From: Psilocybe azurescens
Taxonomy: Eukaryota; Basidiomycota; Agaricomycetes; Agaricales; Agrocybaceae
NCBI GenBank assembly: GCA_023853785.1
Contig: JAJIRX010000137.1
Coordinates: forward strand, 1-11,367
Length of the DNA: 11,367 bases
Direction: 5' to 3'
This document shows, piece by piece, positions 1 through 8,808 of this stretch. Each line of letters opens with the position of its first letter. The stretch's first letter is position 1. The notes below the pieces were generated by a model that saw nothing but the letters and a program-made list of their open reading frames with translations, ran no database searches and was not told the origin of the DNA. Made by a program: the position numbers and the translations under genes.

Positions 1-606
1 GAAAGGAGAAACAGAGCGGACATACTTTGTGTTCTCCTTAATAGCAGCGAGAATTTCCTCGTCCCCAGCGGTCTCTAGATCCAAGAAGGTGGTTTCTAGG
101 CCCTGGTTCATTGGCTACTCTTCGCATGTATCGGAAGGTTCCTCCATAGACATCGTTCACGCTGACAATGTGCATTTGGTCCTAGTGACTGCAGCACAAA
201 GTGGCGGTCGACGATCCCGAAGCAAACGCCAAAGCGTATTCACCGCCGCCTTCCAATGCAGCGAGGGTGTCCTCAAGAGCATTTCGGTTCGGGTTTCCTG
301 ATCGAGAGTATTCGAAGCCCTACAAAATGATGAGATCCGAAATTAGATCTAAAGCAGCAAAAAGAAGATAATGATGCTCGCCTTGTGGACACCGATAGCC
401 GACTGCTTGTACGTCGTGCTGAGGGAGATGGCGGGAATAACAGCGCCCGTCTCTGCGTTTGCTTCTGACCCGACGTGGATCGCACGGGTTCCGAAGCCAT
501 CTATACGTTTCTTGAGGCCATTGACGTTGTTCCCGAAACCATTGCCGTTGACATGCACGTGGCTTGCATCACCGTTGGTCGATGAAAAAGTAAGAGCAGG
601 CGACAT
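1..606 (-). CDS. Cystathionine gamma-lyase, 5' part of gene (partial, frame-broken)
   Basis: PLP-dependent transsulfuration enzyme that cleaves cystathionine to cysteine, 2-oxobutyrate and ammonia in the cytosol (Cys/Met metabolism PLP family; yeast Cys3). Exon 1 (606-382) encodes 75 residues, including GFGTRAIHVGSE and PAISLSTTYKQ, typical of fungal gamma-lyases. Exon 2 (319-26) encodes GFEYSRSGNPNR, whose Y-S-R binds the PLP phosphate in this family, then LALEGG-like and FASGSS segments and NDVYGGTFRYM. I start at the ATG at 606-604; a longer frame would need a TTG. Exon 2 ends at a GTATGT donor at 25, so the catalytic lysine lies outside the window. Frame is lost near 198-200 (after GSSTAT, giving a TAG), restored near 169-173, and lost again near 105-109; each fits a loss of 1-2 bases in a short run. 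Cystathionine gamma-synthase is a less likely alternative. The family call is firm; whether the gene is truly broken is open. Confidence 0.88.
320..381 (-). other. GC-AG intron 1 of the cystathionine gamma-lyase gene
   Basis: A 62-bp intron lies between codons for GVHK and GFEY. The donor reads AAG|GCGAGC and the acceptor TTTTGTAG|GGC. Both flanks are phase 0, and joining them gives the uninterrupted family motif GVHKGFEYSRSGNPNR. No GT donor in the neighbourhood gives this junction. GC-AG introns are a known minor class of U2 introns; what is seen here is the donor base and the exact protein junction. Confidence 0.75.
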
Positions 607-760
607 AGTATATGTCAAAAATTTAACGGATGGTGAAGGTGAGGAAGGGGGATGGGTGTCTCAGGTCAAGTCGAACTTTTGAACCCTCGGTGTGGGCAGT
701 TGGGTAATGGTGGTTCTGGCGAAGAAAAGGCGTTGCATGCTGGGCTTTTGTATCCCCACC
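607..760 (-). promoter_or_regulatory. Probable 5' UTR/promoter of the lyase gene
   Basis: Directly upstream of the lyase ATG the minus strand carries a pyrimidine-rich tract (complement of 627-660, C/T with few A), of the kind often found around transcription starts in basidiomycete genes. No convincing TATA box was seen. The boundary at 760 is arbitrary. Confidence 0.35.
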
Positions 761-859
761 GTATTACGAATCAATTTTCCTACAAATTTTCAGCGGAAGA
801 CCTCGTAATGGTGTGTCGTGCGGGTCAACAGGATTGCAAATTATGGCGAGCTCGCTGAT

Positions 860-2130
860 CGATGACTTCACGTGATACGACTCGAGTTTGGCTTATTCGG
901 AATTATATTCGGACACGCGTTGACTAATACCTCCTTCAAGCTCTTACTTACACACCATGCATCTTGCTCTTCGTTCTTCCAATACTTACTACGACATATC
1001 TCTGTCAGACGTGTGAGCGGGTGTGCAAATAATTGACCGAAGTACACGCAGCTCTACATCTTATAGCCAGAATCGCGCCATATACAGGCGATATGATCAC
1101 CACTGTAACGTATCGTTTCGAGGTGACGAACCAGGACCGACCCGGTAAGGCAGCAGTCATACCATGGAGTTCCCCGAAACCTATTAAGGCAACGAAGCAA
1201 ACCCCAGATATCTGGCAGAAACACCATTGGTACACGACACCACCTAGTTTGACGCGATAATCCAGGAGCCATCTAAACTGACGGAACGGAATGCGTTAAG
1301 AATCAAGATCATTCTTAGCAGGGATGAGCTAGGGCGGATCTCGACACTTCCCATTTCGACACGCCCTCCATTCTTACGGAACCATGCTGCCTTATTACGG
1401 GGTTTGTACCTATGCAGATACCCCTATTACCCCAGACGCTGACGCTTTTATGCCAGAATGATCATACCTTGGTAATTTGAACGAAAGTCGTCGACCCTGC
1501 TTCATGTCCCGGACCTGTACAGGCCTTAGAAGAACCTACCCAAGCCTTCCTTTCCATACCAACACATAGCTTGACCCCATCGTAGGTAATTAATTTCGCC
1601 AAGTCCCCTGCTCTATTAAGACTTGCTCCCCGAGGTAAAAGTCAGACTCGGAGCACGCCTGGCCAAATATACCAACAGCCAAAATGGCGAATTCCGACGT
1701 CAGTTACATACTTACAACTGGAGACGGCAAAACTTTGACAAGAAAGCACACCATCTTTCCTCCATGGATCAATACATGATGACGAACATAATTGAACATT
1801 GAATACTAAGAATAAGCCGACGTCAACAGTGTCCTTATACACGACCGTGGTGTGCGCAAATCATCTTCTGTACATAACCTTCAACAATTAAATCGAGTGT
1901 CCAGGCGAAGTCTGTACCGGTAGCGGGTGCATGCCCGAGTTCGATCATATCGTGTAGTGCTTATATGGCAGCCCGAGTTCTTCTCGAAATATTCACCACT
2001 ATCGTTGCCATCGTAGAGTGGATGTGCTTACACGTCCATTACAAATGATTTGTAGCCATATGTCATCATTTGAGCGATGGGATCAGAAATAGAACAATCA
2101 AAGACGTTATATTCCACTACTTAACCAGCA
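860..2130. other. Interval with no supported gene
   Basis: Both strands have only short open frames (up to about 75 codons) with no motif I recognise. Those near 1005-1272 overlap one another on opposite strands, which is what non-coding sequence gives. A small hairpin-capable sequence occurs at 1625-1654 (GCTCC..CGAG pairing with CTCGGAGC around a 12-base loop), without a context that gives it a role. Confidence 0.5.
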
Positions 2131-2221
2131 CCACACAATGCTCCTCAAGGTACTGAAATACTACTACCTTCGGAATCACGAATATGGTGCCGAGGGACAC
2201 TATATTATGCTGCTTCTTCGC

Positions 2222-2290
2222 GCACCAGAATATGGTACCCTCCGAGGCACCATAATTTCGGGCCATACCAAAGGTACCATATTAGGGTGC
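2222..2290. repeat. Imperfect inverted repeat centred on GGTACC
   Basis: The 18-base arm at 2222-2239 (gcacc-ag-aatatggtacc) pairs with 2273-2290 at 16 of 18 positions, across a 33-base spacer. The inner 11 bases are a perfect match. A related, more diverged copy (aatatggtgcc) lies just upstream at about 2180-2191. Flanking duplications that would mark a MITE were not identified, so I describe it only as a hairpin-forming repeat. Confidence 0.6.
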
Positions 2291-2704
2291 TCGATAACGC
2301 ACAGATTGGTGCAAAGGTGCCTTTCCGACCTTTGCTTTACTATCTACAGTGTACAGTTTTTTAATTCGTAAGTTCAACTGAGCGGAATCGGTCCTGTGCC
2401 GGACAAATCCGGAGATTTTGGTCGCGTTCGGTAAGCACGACTCGGGGCGGTCTCAAGTAAAATCAGAATCAGTCTGACCTCAACCACCACCACAATCAAT
2501 CTGTATCCTTAACTTTTAAGTGTGCACACATTCACTGCTGCCATGAACAGGTACACTTCAGTCTCGTCTCCAGTAATCCAACATATTAACAATGACACTC
2601 CCTAATACTATAGAGGTCCAGTTGTTCTTGTAAGGATGACAAGTTCATCAGGAAAACAGAAAGAATCACATCAGACATTATGAACTCCGAAATCCCTTAT
2701 AGAC

Positions 2705-2975
2705 GATCATCTGTGCCATAATCCGGTCACCATAGTATAGGCTGACTCACAATGCAATTTATAGAAAGACATTGCTAGGTCCAAAAATATTTGAAAATTG
2801 ATATTATGAATTTGTCATAATAATATGGGTTATTAGTAGATGGTTATCTGCGTTATAATTGTCATCATAATATATGCTGATTCACAATGTAATTTATAGC
2901 AAGATATTGCTAGGTCCAAAAATATTTGAAAAGTGATATTGTGAGTTTATCGTAGTGATACAGTTTATTATGGAA
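2705..2975. repeat. Degenerate tandem duplication, period about 135 bp
   Basis: Two adjacent copies, about 2705-2840 and 2841-2975, share a core of gctaggtccaaaaatatttg (2774 and 2909, offset 135) and similar flanks such as ctga(c/t)tcacaatg(c/t)aatttatag. Most differences between copies are C/T or G/A transitions. In the left half of the unit the first copy tends to have C where the second has T; in the right half the first has A where the second has G. No coding frame runs through it. Confidence 0.75.
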
Positions 2976-3064
2976 TTGATACTGTCCCTATGCATGACGA
3001 TAGGGCAGCTGTGATATTATTATCAATATCAACAAGGTATCTAATTCTAGGATACTTGTGATAC

Positions 3065-3298
3065 ATTGCAAGCCAGGCAACTGTTCGTGAGCTAGATATA
3101 ATATGACCAAGAAATTCCAATGCCAGAGCTTACTGTCACCAATTGTCTACAAGAATGTAGATCCTCAGAGACTCGCAATGGATTGCAAACTAAGCACCCT
3201 TCTGTGAGCTGGATACAATATAGTTGACAGATTCCAATGCCAGAACACTGTTGTCGTCAGCCTGACCAGCTACAATTTGAGACCAGAACCCGTTCTGA
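3065..3298. repeat. Degenerate tandem duplication, period 117 bp
   Basis: Copies at about 3065-3181 and 3182-3298 share attgcaa (3065/3182), tgtgagct(a/g)gata(t/c)aatat-like sequence and attccaatgccaga (3114/3231), all at an offset of 117. Divergence is greater than in the 135-bp pair just to the left. A short hairpin (ccctat 2986-2991 with ataggg 3000-3005) sits between the two repeat pairs. Confidence 0.6.
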
Positions 3299-3319
3299 AT
3301 ATTAACCATGGTATTCAGG

Positions 3320-4360
3320 GTTTCACTCCAAAAAGAAAGCCAAATGGGTATATTTTCAAGCAGATAAATATACGACTACATTAACTACAGGTACTAAAAC
3401 CAACAGTAACCCCTCCCATTGCGGAATCTCTTCCCACCCACTGATTGATAATGTCAACGACCCAATACTTGAATAAGGTAACACGTAAAAGCTAGATAAG
3501 AAATATGAAGAACTTACTCATAAGCTTCAAAAATAAATAAATAAACATAAATATAAATTTCTCAATATGGCCATACCTGTGAACGTTACACTTGTGTATA
3601 AATGCTCGGTCTGAAGACTCGAAGCAAAAATAAAGAATTGGGCTGCCATTTTAAATTATCAACAGAAATAAAATTAAAATAGATAAAAACGAGGAAAAAG
3701 GACTGACAAATTGCGCCTGGCCAGAGTTTAGGTGGTCACTTTCAGAGACACCTAGGATTAGCAGAATACAATAACAAATTATATGGATAAAACCTACCTA
3801 TTATGAAGTCTGTCTGGCGCAGGGCCTTCTATTGATCTCAAATACAATCAGTAAAGCAGTGGGTAAGAATGAGCTGAGCAGTTACCTAGAGCAATTCACC
3901 TGGGAAAGCGTCGATAATGATCAGCCAGGACGTTCTTGAGGTATGGGCAAGGTGTTAAGTTGGAATAATTGGGTGAGTGGGTAGTGGTGTCGTTGTTTGC
4001 GACTAGAGTTAGTTGGGGTGTTAGTAGGAAGGTCGTGTTTATATATCTTCATGCTTGTGGGCCGCTCCATCTTCACACGCACTAAACAAAACAAAATGAT
4101 GTGATATTGGGGCCTGTCAAAGCGGTTGAGAAGCGACTACTGGGCTCCACTTGTTGGTTACTTGAGCCAAAATGGTGGATGGTGGCAGCAGTTTTGGTGG
4201 CATAGGTTGGGTTGGCAACGGTACTAGAAGGACGAAGTGAGTTGAAAGAGATTAGGAGGAACACAGGAAATAGAGATGCGCTCCACAGCAGACGCCAGCC
4301 ACTGTGACTCCATCAGCGGCACACACGGCAACAATATTTAAACTTGACGAAATGTCGGCG
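3320..4360. other. AT-leaning interval with no supported gene
   Basis: Contains a simple aaataaataaataaacataaat stretch near 3530-3556 and several intron-like ends on the minus strand, for example a GTAGGT donor near 3799 and a CTAATCCTAG acceptor near 3750. The flanking exons, however, have no conserved or extended frame. A TATA-like tttatatatc at 4038-4047 precedes an ATG at 4096 on the plus strand, but that frame stops after two codons. Confidence 0.4.
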
Positions 4361-4364
4361 TCGG

Positions 4365-4505
4365 ATGATGGCTCAAAGACGAGCGCCGGTCAAGAAAGGG
4401 CTGAAAGTCGAGAACACGACGGACATAGAAGATGTGAAACGCGAAGCGTCTATTAAAGGCCAGGAAGGGCAGAGACTACATCGGCTCAGAGAGCCTCACA
4501 TCTAA
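4365..4505 (+). CDS. Weak candidate small ORF, 46 residues, unrecognised
   Basis: Two ATG codons in tandem (4365 and 4368) open a 47-codon frame ending in TAA. It encodes a strongly charged, lysine/arginine/glutamate-rich peptide (starts MMAQRRAPVKKGLKVE). I recognise no family. There is no splice-site or homology support; a chance frame in non-coding DNA is the more likely explanation. It is listed only because its composition is more protein-like than its surroundings. Confidence 0.15.
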   Translation: MMAQRRAPVKKGLKVENTTDIEDVKREASIKGQEGQRLHRLREPHI

Positions 4506-4975
4506 AGGATGGAATAGCGTAGAACATCAAAATAGAGTATAGAAATACACGCACAGCCGTATTCTAACGCCGTCGACATTAAAAAAGCCTAATATCTTTG
4601 AAAGGGACGAACGAGCAAGTAGAATGGAGGCCGGTGGAGGGTGAATAGACACGCGAACTTGGGATCGCCCTCGAGGTCTGAAACAAGAACGAGCTGGAAT
4701 TGCACACTTTGTGCCCTAGTGGTACAGTTAATAGGAGAACTTTATAGGGAAAACGAACTTACCTTTTAATTGACTAGAGGCGTGTCAAACCGTGCCCTCT
4801 AGGAGACGCTGTCATGAACTTGCTGGGATGGCCCAGGGGCGAAGCAGCAAAAACAGTAGAATTAGGCCCGCCATATACATTATTTACACTACTGTACGGG
4901 CAGTCGGTCTATATACAATATATTACTAGGTGACTGATATATACATTATGTCCTCGATGTCAAGATACGAAATTA

Positions 4976-4981
4976 TTTATT
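4976..4981 (-). terminator. Poly(A) signal of the Spt5-like gene
   Basis: AATAAA on the minus strand, 20 bases after the inferred stop codon of the Spt5-like gene (TGA at 5003-5001), in an AT-rich setting. The position fits a eukaryotic cleavage/polyadenylation signal. Confidence 0.5.
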
Positions 4982-5521
4982 AAAAACATATTGTTTCATT
5001 TCACCGTTTTTTCCTTGCCTCTTCACGTAGAGATTCCATTAGTGCATTACCAACCTTCCTCTCTTCGGTTCTTCACCCTTGAGACAAAGAAAGTCGGGAT
5101 GTAGCTCTACACGTTCTGGCTGTAAGTACCTCTGCTACTCCTTCCTTCCTCACAACAGCTAGAAGCACAGTAATTGTGTCGGGGTACTTTTTGTGGTGAA
5201 TTTGTCAAACAAATTTACCGCAATGCTCGCCTTTGATCACAACAAGTAGCCCATTATCACGTGTAGGTGAAGGGTTTTTGAAGGAGACCCATTCAGGCTC
5301 GAGGAATCTCGACTGGTGGTGGTCCTCATATCGGATACTCAGTTTTCCGTCAACCTCGACAAGACCAGCAGTGAGCTGTTGATTTTGGTGAGTTCCCCAT
5401 TGACAATCACTTGAAGAGAAATATTAAGAAGACGTTTATCGAAAAAGGGTGCGGATGCGTTTGCTGGCTGGTGTTAGCAAGTGGAGGAATTGAAGCTTGA
5501 GAAAATTCGAGGCTAGGTGAC

Positions 5522-5599
5522 GACGGGTCCCAGGCAGGCGTTGACGAGATTGAAACAATAGGGGTGCGGGAAGAAGGGTCCCAGGCGGGCGTTGATGAG
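5522..5599 (-). repeat. Two Spt5-type C-terminal repeats (SSTPAWDPSS)
   Basis: Two 27-base units at 5573-5599 and 5522-5548, offset 51 bases, each encode SSTPAWDPSS; the first continues as RTP. In fission yeast the Spt5 C-terminal domain is a run of TPAWNSGSK nonapeptides whose threonine is phosphorylated by Cdk9. The similarity of the TPAW core supports descent from an Spt5 C-terminal domain. Only two units remain, 17 codons apart. Confidence 0.8.
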
Positions 5600-7415
5600 G
5601 TCGTATCAGGTAATGGGGTTGCGCCACTAGAACTCGAAGCCTGCCATATTGATTGGGCTTCGTAGCACTTGTTTTGCAAAAAAAGGCCCGGTTGGTCGGT
5701 TTGTCAAAGTCGACCAGTTTGAGTCGTGTGCTTGAATTCATATTTAAACAAAGTACCATCTGAATTAGAATGTATGCTCACCTAGTTTCGATAATGTCGT
5801 CGTAATCGAACAGCTCGGGCGAAAGGCCGCGCACTAGCAATATGCGAAAGTTGAACCTCTATTCTCTGCCCACTAAGTGTCGGTTGACCAAGAAGGACGT
5901 TCTTGACAGTGCCGCAGTACCCCTTCCAAGGACCATGAGTTATGGTAACTCCTAGATCGAGCCATGGCGATCTATCTGCCTTGAGAGGGCGGTCCTCCAA
6001 GCTCGGCGGGTGCGAGGCATGTATGAATGGTTCGCTGATCTTTTCAACAAATTAACGTGATGTTCTAGACGCTGTAATCAAGTTAGTAGAGATAGATGAT
6101 ATTTCATTGCGACGCACATTAAGAGCTTCGCTGGGATCAGCAGCGAGAATTTCTCCTCAATGGTTTTGACAATGATGGAGGCGAATTCTTCTTCCACATT
6201 GACAACCCATCCAGTTTTTCCACGAGAAGGGCCACCCGTAATCATAACAAAGTCTCCGAGACCAAAATATTTATATATATCTTGCCAGGTAACGCGCATA
6301 GTAAAGTTTTCAAGGTCGGACAGCGCACTTTGACATAGTCTACTTCTGCAACCACTACGACACCCCGTTTTTCAGTGGAGCGGACAACGATCTCGTCGCC
6401 TGTTTCAAAATCCCATTCTTGTGGGCGAGGAATTTGAGTGTTAAGGAAAACGGGTGCTTGGTGCCTAGAAATAGAAATAAAAGATCGAGAGGAATGTTTG
6501 TGGCAGATGAAATAGAATGACAGTCGAATTCCTTGCGGACGAGGCCATGTTCGAAAGTGAGTCCAGCAGCAGTGTAAATACCGTCTCGTTGTCGCTTGGG
6601 ATTGACGCCATAGATATCCTGGTAGGATTTAGGATCGAATAATTGCTGTTTAGGAGGGAAGGGGGTTTGAAGCTCGCTTCGTCAACAAAAATTCAGGGCC
6701 TTTTGGTGAAGGGGGCGGAGTGGGCAGCTTTAGGCGTGGAACTAAGAGAATGTCGACTCCCAGGCTTTTACCGCGACGACAACACCAACGTCTCCTCTGT
6801 ACGCCCTCCGTACTGTACCCATCTGCCTTCTTCACTGACAGTGTCATCGGGCTTCATCTCCAACGTGATCGCACCCAGTCCCTCGAATGGAATGTTTTGC
6901 CATCGAATACCTTCTCGCGTTTGAATGATTCCCGGGTAATTTCGAGTAAGGAGACGAGGTCTCGATTCATGGTGCATTCCAGATATACTCCAGCCCCATA
7001 AAGTCCCAGGTGTAAACGCCGAACGTATTTCATGTATCGAGGTGGCATTCTCCAATAAAAACAAGATCGCATACTCCTCGACCCCTATCTATGACCAATG
7101 AATTTTATATCTTCGGTAATAAACGATAACAGGAAACTTACGCGACACTCCTTAACGCCGCCTAAAGTGGGGAAGTCTTGAGCACAGGGCAAGCCACTAA
7201 TCAAGTCATGATTTGTAGTGCTGGCAAGCCCTTTCGGCTGATGCGACAACCTGTCGTATATTCGGCTCAAAACTTCCTCGAAGGCGTCGTCGTTATTTTG
7301 AAGGGAATTCCTCCATGGGGGACCGAGGAGCTAGACTGACCAGCCGATGGTTCTTCGTCGTCAATGAAATTATCTGAAGAAAAGAGGATGCGCATTAACG
7401 CGTAGTAAAGGACGT

Positions 7416-7450
7416 AAAAAAACAAAAACAAAAACAAAAACAAAACAAAA
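7416..7450 (+). repeat. (CAAAAA)n microsatellite inside an intron
   Basis: Plus-strand run of A5-A7 separated by single C. It lies within the 94-bp intron 7374-7467 of the Spt5-like gene, where on the transcribed strand it forms a T-rich stretch ahead of the CTTCAG acceptor. Confidence 0.85.
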
Positions 7451-7914
7451 GCAATACATGGACGAACCTAATGATTCCTCTTTCTCATCGTCGTCGCCCT
7501 CAAATCCCTCGTCATCCACCGCTGCCTCCAGGTCAAGTAAACGTCGAACTGAGATAGGGATCTCCTGGAATCAAATGGATCAGCGAGGTTGTTTGGACTG
7601 GAATAGAACGTACGCGATTCATGGTATCTTGACGGCGTTTCTGGCTGAGCAATTCGTTAGTAAACTCATTTTCTGTGTGTTAGAAACACCGTCTGTGCAA
7701 CGCCAACCCATAGTATCAGTACTTCGCAAAGTAGCACGGATACCCAGCTGTACATCTCTACAGTGTACGGCGATTTTTTGGGTTTTATTTCATGTTATAT
7801 CACTCAATCTCAATTTATTTCATTCGAATGGGATTACGGCTTCCTATATACTAACTACTGACACAAAGAAAATGACTTACGAGGCTTGGTGGATGATGAG
7901 GGAGAGCGCGATTA

Positions 7915-8105
7915 ACGATGGTGATGGTTCAGAAGAGAGTGGAAAGGCGTGAGAAAATGGAAACCAATGGACTAAGTCGCGCCGAATCGAGGATCCTCGG
8001 GTAAGTAATAGCCGATTACCCGAGGATCCTCGATTCGGGCGACTGTCCTCCTCCGATTATTATTTTCGCACGCCTTTCCTCCCTCTTCTGAACGACCACC
8101 ATCGT
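7915..8105. repeat. 191-bp inverted repeat (fold-back) with near-perfect inner stem
   Basis: Symmetric about position 8010. Inner arms 7975-8004 and 8016-8044 pair at all 29 positions with one bulged G, around an 11-base loop. Each inner arm contains the self-complementary 12-mer cgaggatcctcg. Outer arms 7927-7957 and 8063-8093 match at about 28 of 31 positions, and acgatggtg/caccatcgt extends the match to 7915/8105. The 17-18 bases between inner and outer arms have diverged. Both outer arms can be read as a Ser/Pro-rich peptide starting HAFP (minus strand on the left, plus strand on the right), suggesting an inverted duplication of a sequence near the start of the Spt5-like gene. A fold-back or MITE-type element is the alternative. 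Confidence 0.85.
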
Positions 8106-8808
8106 CTGCCGCCTCTTCGCTCGCCACTTCCATGCAATAGTAACTAAAGTAATTTTATGAGTTGTTATAAGTAATAAGTCAGAAATAAGGAAATTTCGTC
8201 AATAAAAAACGTAAGTAAAGAATAACAACTTGGAGTTAGTTTACTACTAGAGAAATATAGAACTTTGGCTATGATGGGTCAGTTTCGCTCCTTACTAGGC
8301 GCGCCATTGGGTCGAATAATCCTGAGCTTACATTAACTAGCCAGACCAACCTTGCACAGGCCTGGGATCACAAGCGGACTACACGCGGCGCTGGCATATG
8401 TCTTATGGTGACGCTAGATAATAGAATGGTGCCGCGAGAGGCGGCTACGCCCATACACGCGGCGTTCAAAGGTATAACCTATATCTATCTAACACACTTT
8501 TCAAAGTGATGATTAGCCTTCTCTAGCCCGTGTCATACCAGTCTGAAGGACCACAAAACTATAGGCCAAGAATCTGTTCAGTGAACGGCCGATGATCGTC
8601 ACAAGAAATTCTGGGCTTAATCTACTAATCACCGCCGAATACAGATAACTATAGACTAGACTACGATGCTACTCTTTTCTTATGCATTCTCAGTGTTCAC
8701 AGGGTCTGGTTTAATAACAAATAGTGCCACTATATTAGTATTTCGCGAATTCATATTGGACAGTACCATTCAGTAGAGACAGCGCGGAGCGAGTGGAATG
8801 ATATAATG
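8106..8808. other. Interval with no supported gene
   Basis: No frame on either strand has a recognisable motif or convincing splice structure. An 11-base direct repeat (tacacgcggcg at 8380-8390 and 8454-8464) is the only pattern noticed. It would hold the 3' UTR of the candidate gene at 8809-9288; no AATAAA was seen close to that stop. Confidence 0.4.

Larger units (their letters stand above)
5001..7655 (-). pseudogene. Spt5-like NGN/KOW protein, frame-broken, probable pseudogene
   Basis: Relative of elongation factor Spt5 (DSIF), which binds RNA polymerase II. N- to C-terminal across shifting frames: acidic region with DLEAAVDDEGFEGDDDEKE (about 7535-7480); GLPCAQDFPTL (about 7190); NGN-like domain with IHEIRSAFTPG and VYLECTMNRDLVSLL (7060-6940); KOW-type segments GDVGVVVAVKAW (about 6740), DFVMITGGPSRGKTGWVVN (about 6230) and GVTITHGPWKGYCGTVKNV (about 5920); two TPAWDPSS repeats; a last KOW-like segment DNGLLVVIKGEHCGKFV (about 5230); and a basic end (EEARKKR, TGA 5003-5001). 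Visible introns: 7467-7374, 7141-7089 and one near 6115-6070 with a TACTAAC branch site. More than ten frame changes occur, many explained by one base lost from a run. In-frame TGA codons at 5706-5704 and 5207-5205 replace expected CGA. The first exon is not resolved. Full Spt5 is longer with many more repeats, so this is a shortened paralogue. Confidence 0.88.

Noticed and set aside
604..618. Lyase start five codons earlier (MTYTM...)
   Set aside because: The codon at 618-616 is TTG; the first ATG in frame is at 606.
665..760. Possible tRNA-like sequence (gttcaaaagttcgac on the minus strand)
   Set aside because: No acceptor stem or anticodon arm could be paired around it.
1005..1272. Overlapping open frames on both strands of about 72-76 codons
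   Set aside because: No motif and no splice context, with mutual overlap on opposite strands; they behave as chance frames.
4082..4264. Minus-strand 60-codon frame rich in Ser/Thr/Asn
   Set aside because: No recognisable family, no ATG in a good context and no splice partner.
5760..5781. A 22-base GTGAGC...TTCAG unit read as an intron of the Spt5-like gene
   Set aside because: Far too short for a spliceosomal intron, and joining its ends does not restore the frame; the true boundary there is unresolved.
6643..7001. Overlapping plus-strand frames of 93 codons
   Set aside because: Antisense to the NGN/KOW region, which has clear family motifs on the minus strand.
7458..7952. Plus-strand open frame of 164 codons, the longest in the window
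   Set aside because: It is antisense to the acidic N-terminal exon of the Spt5-like gene; its serine-rich start is the complement of the Asp/Glu codons, and the rest has no motif.
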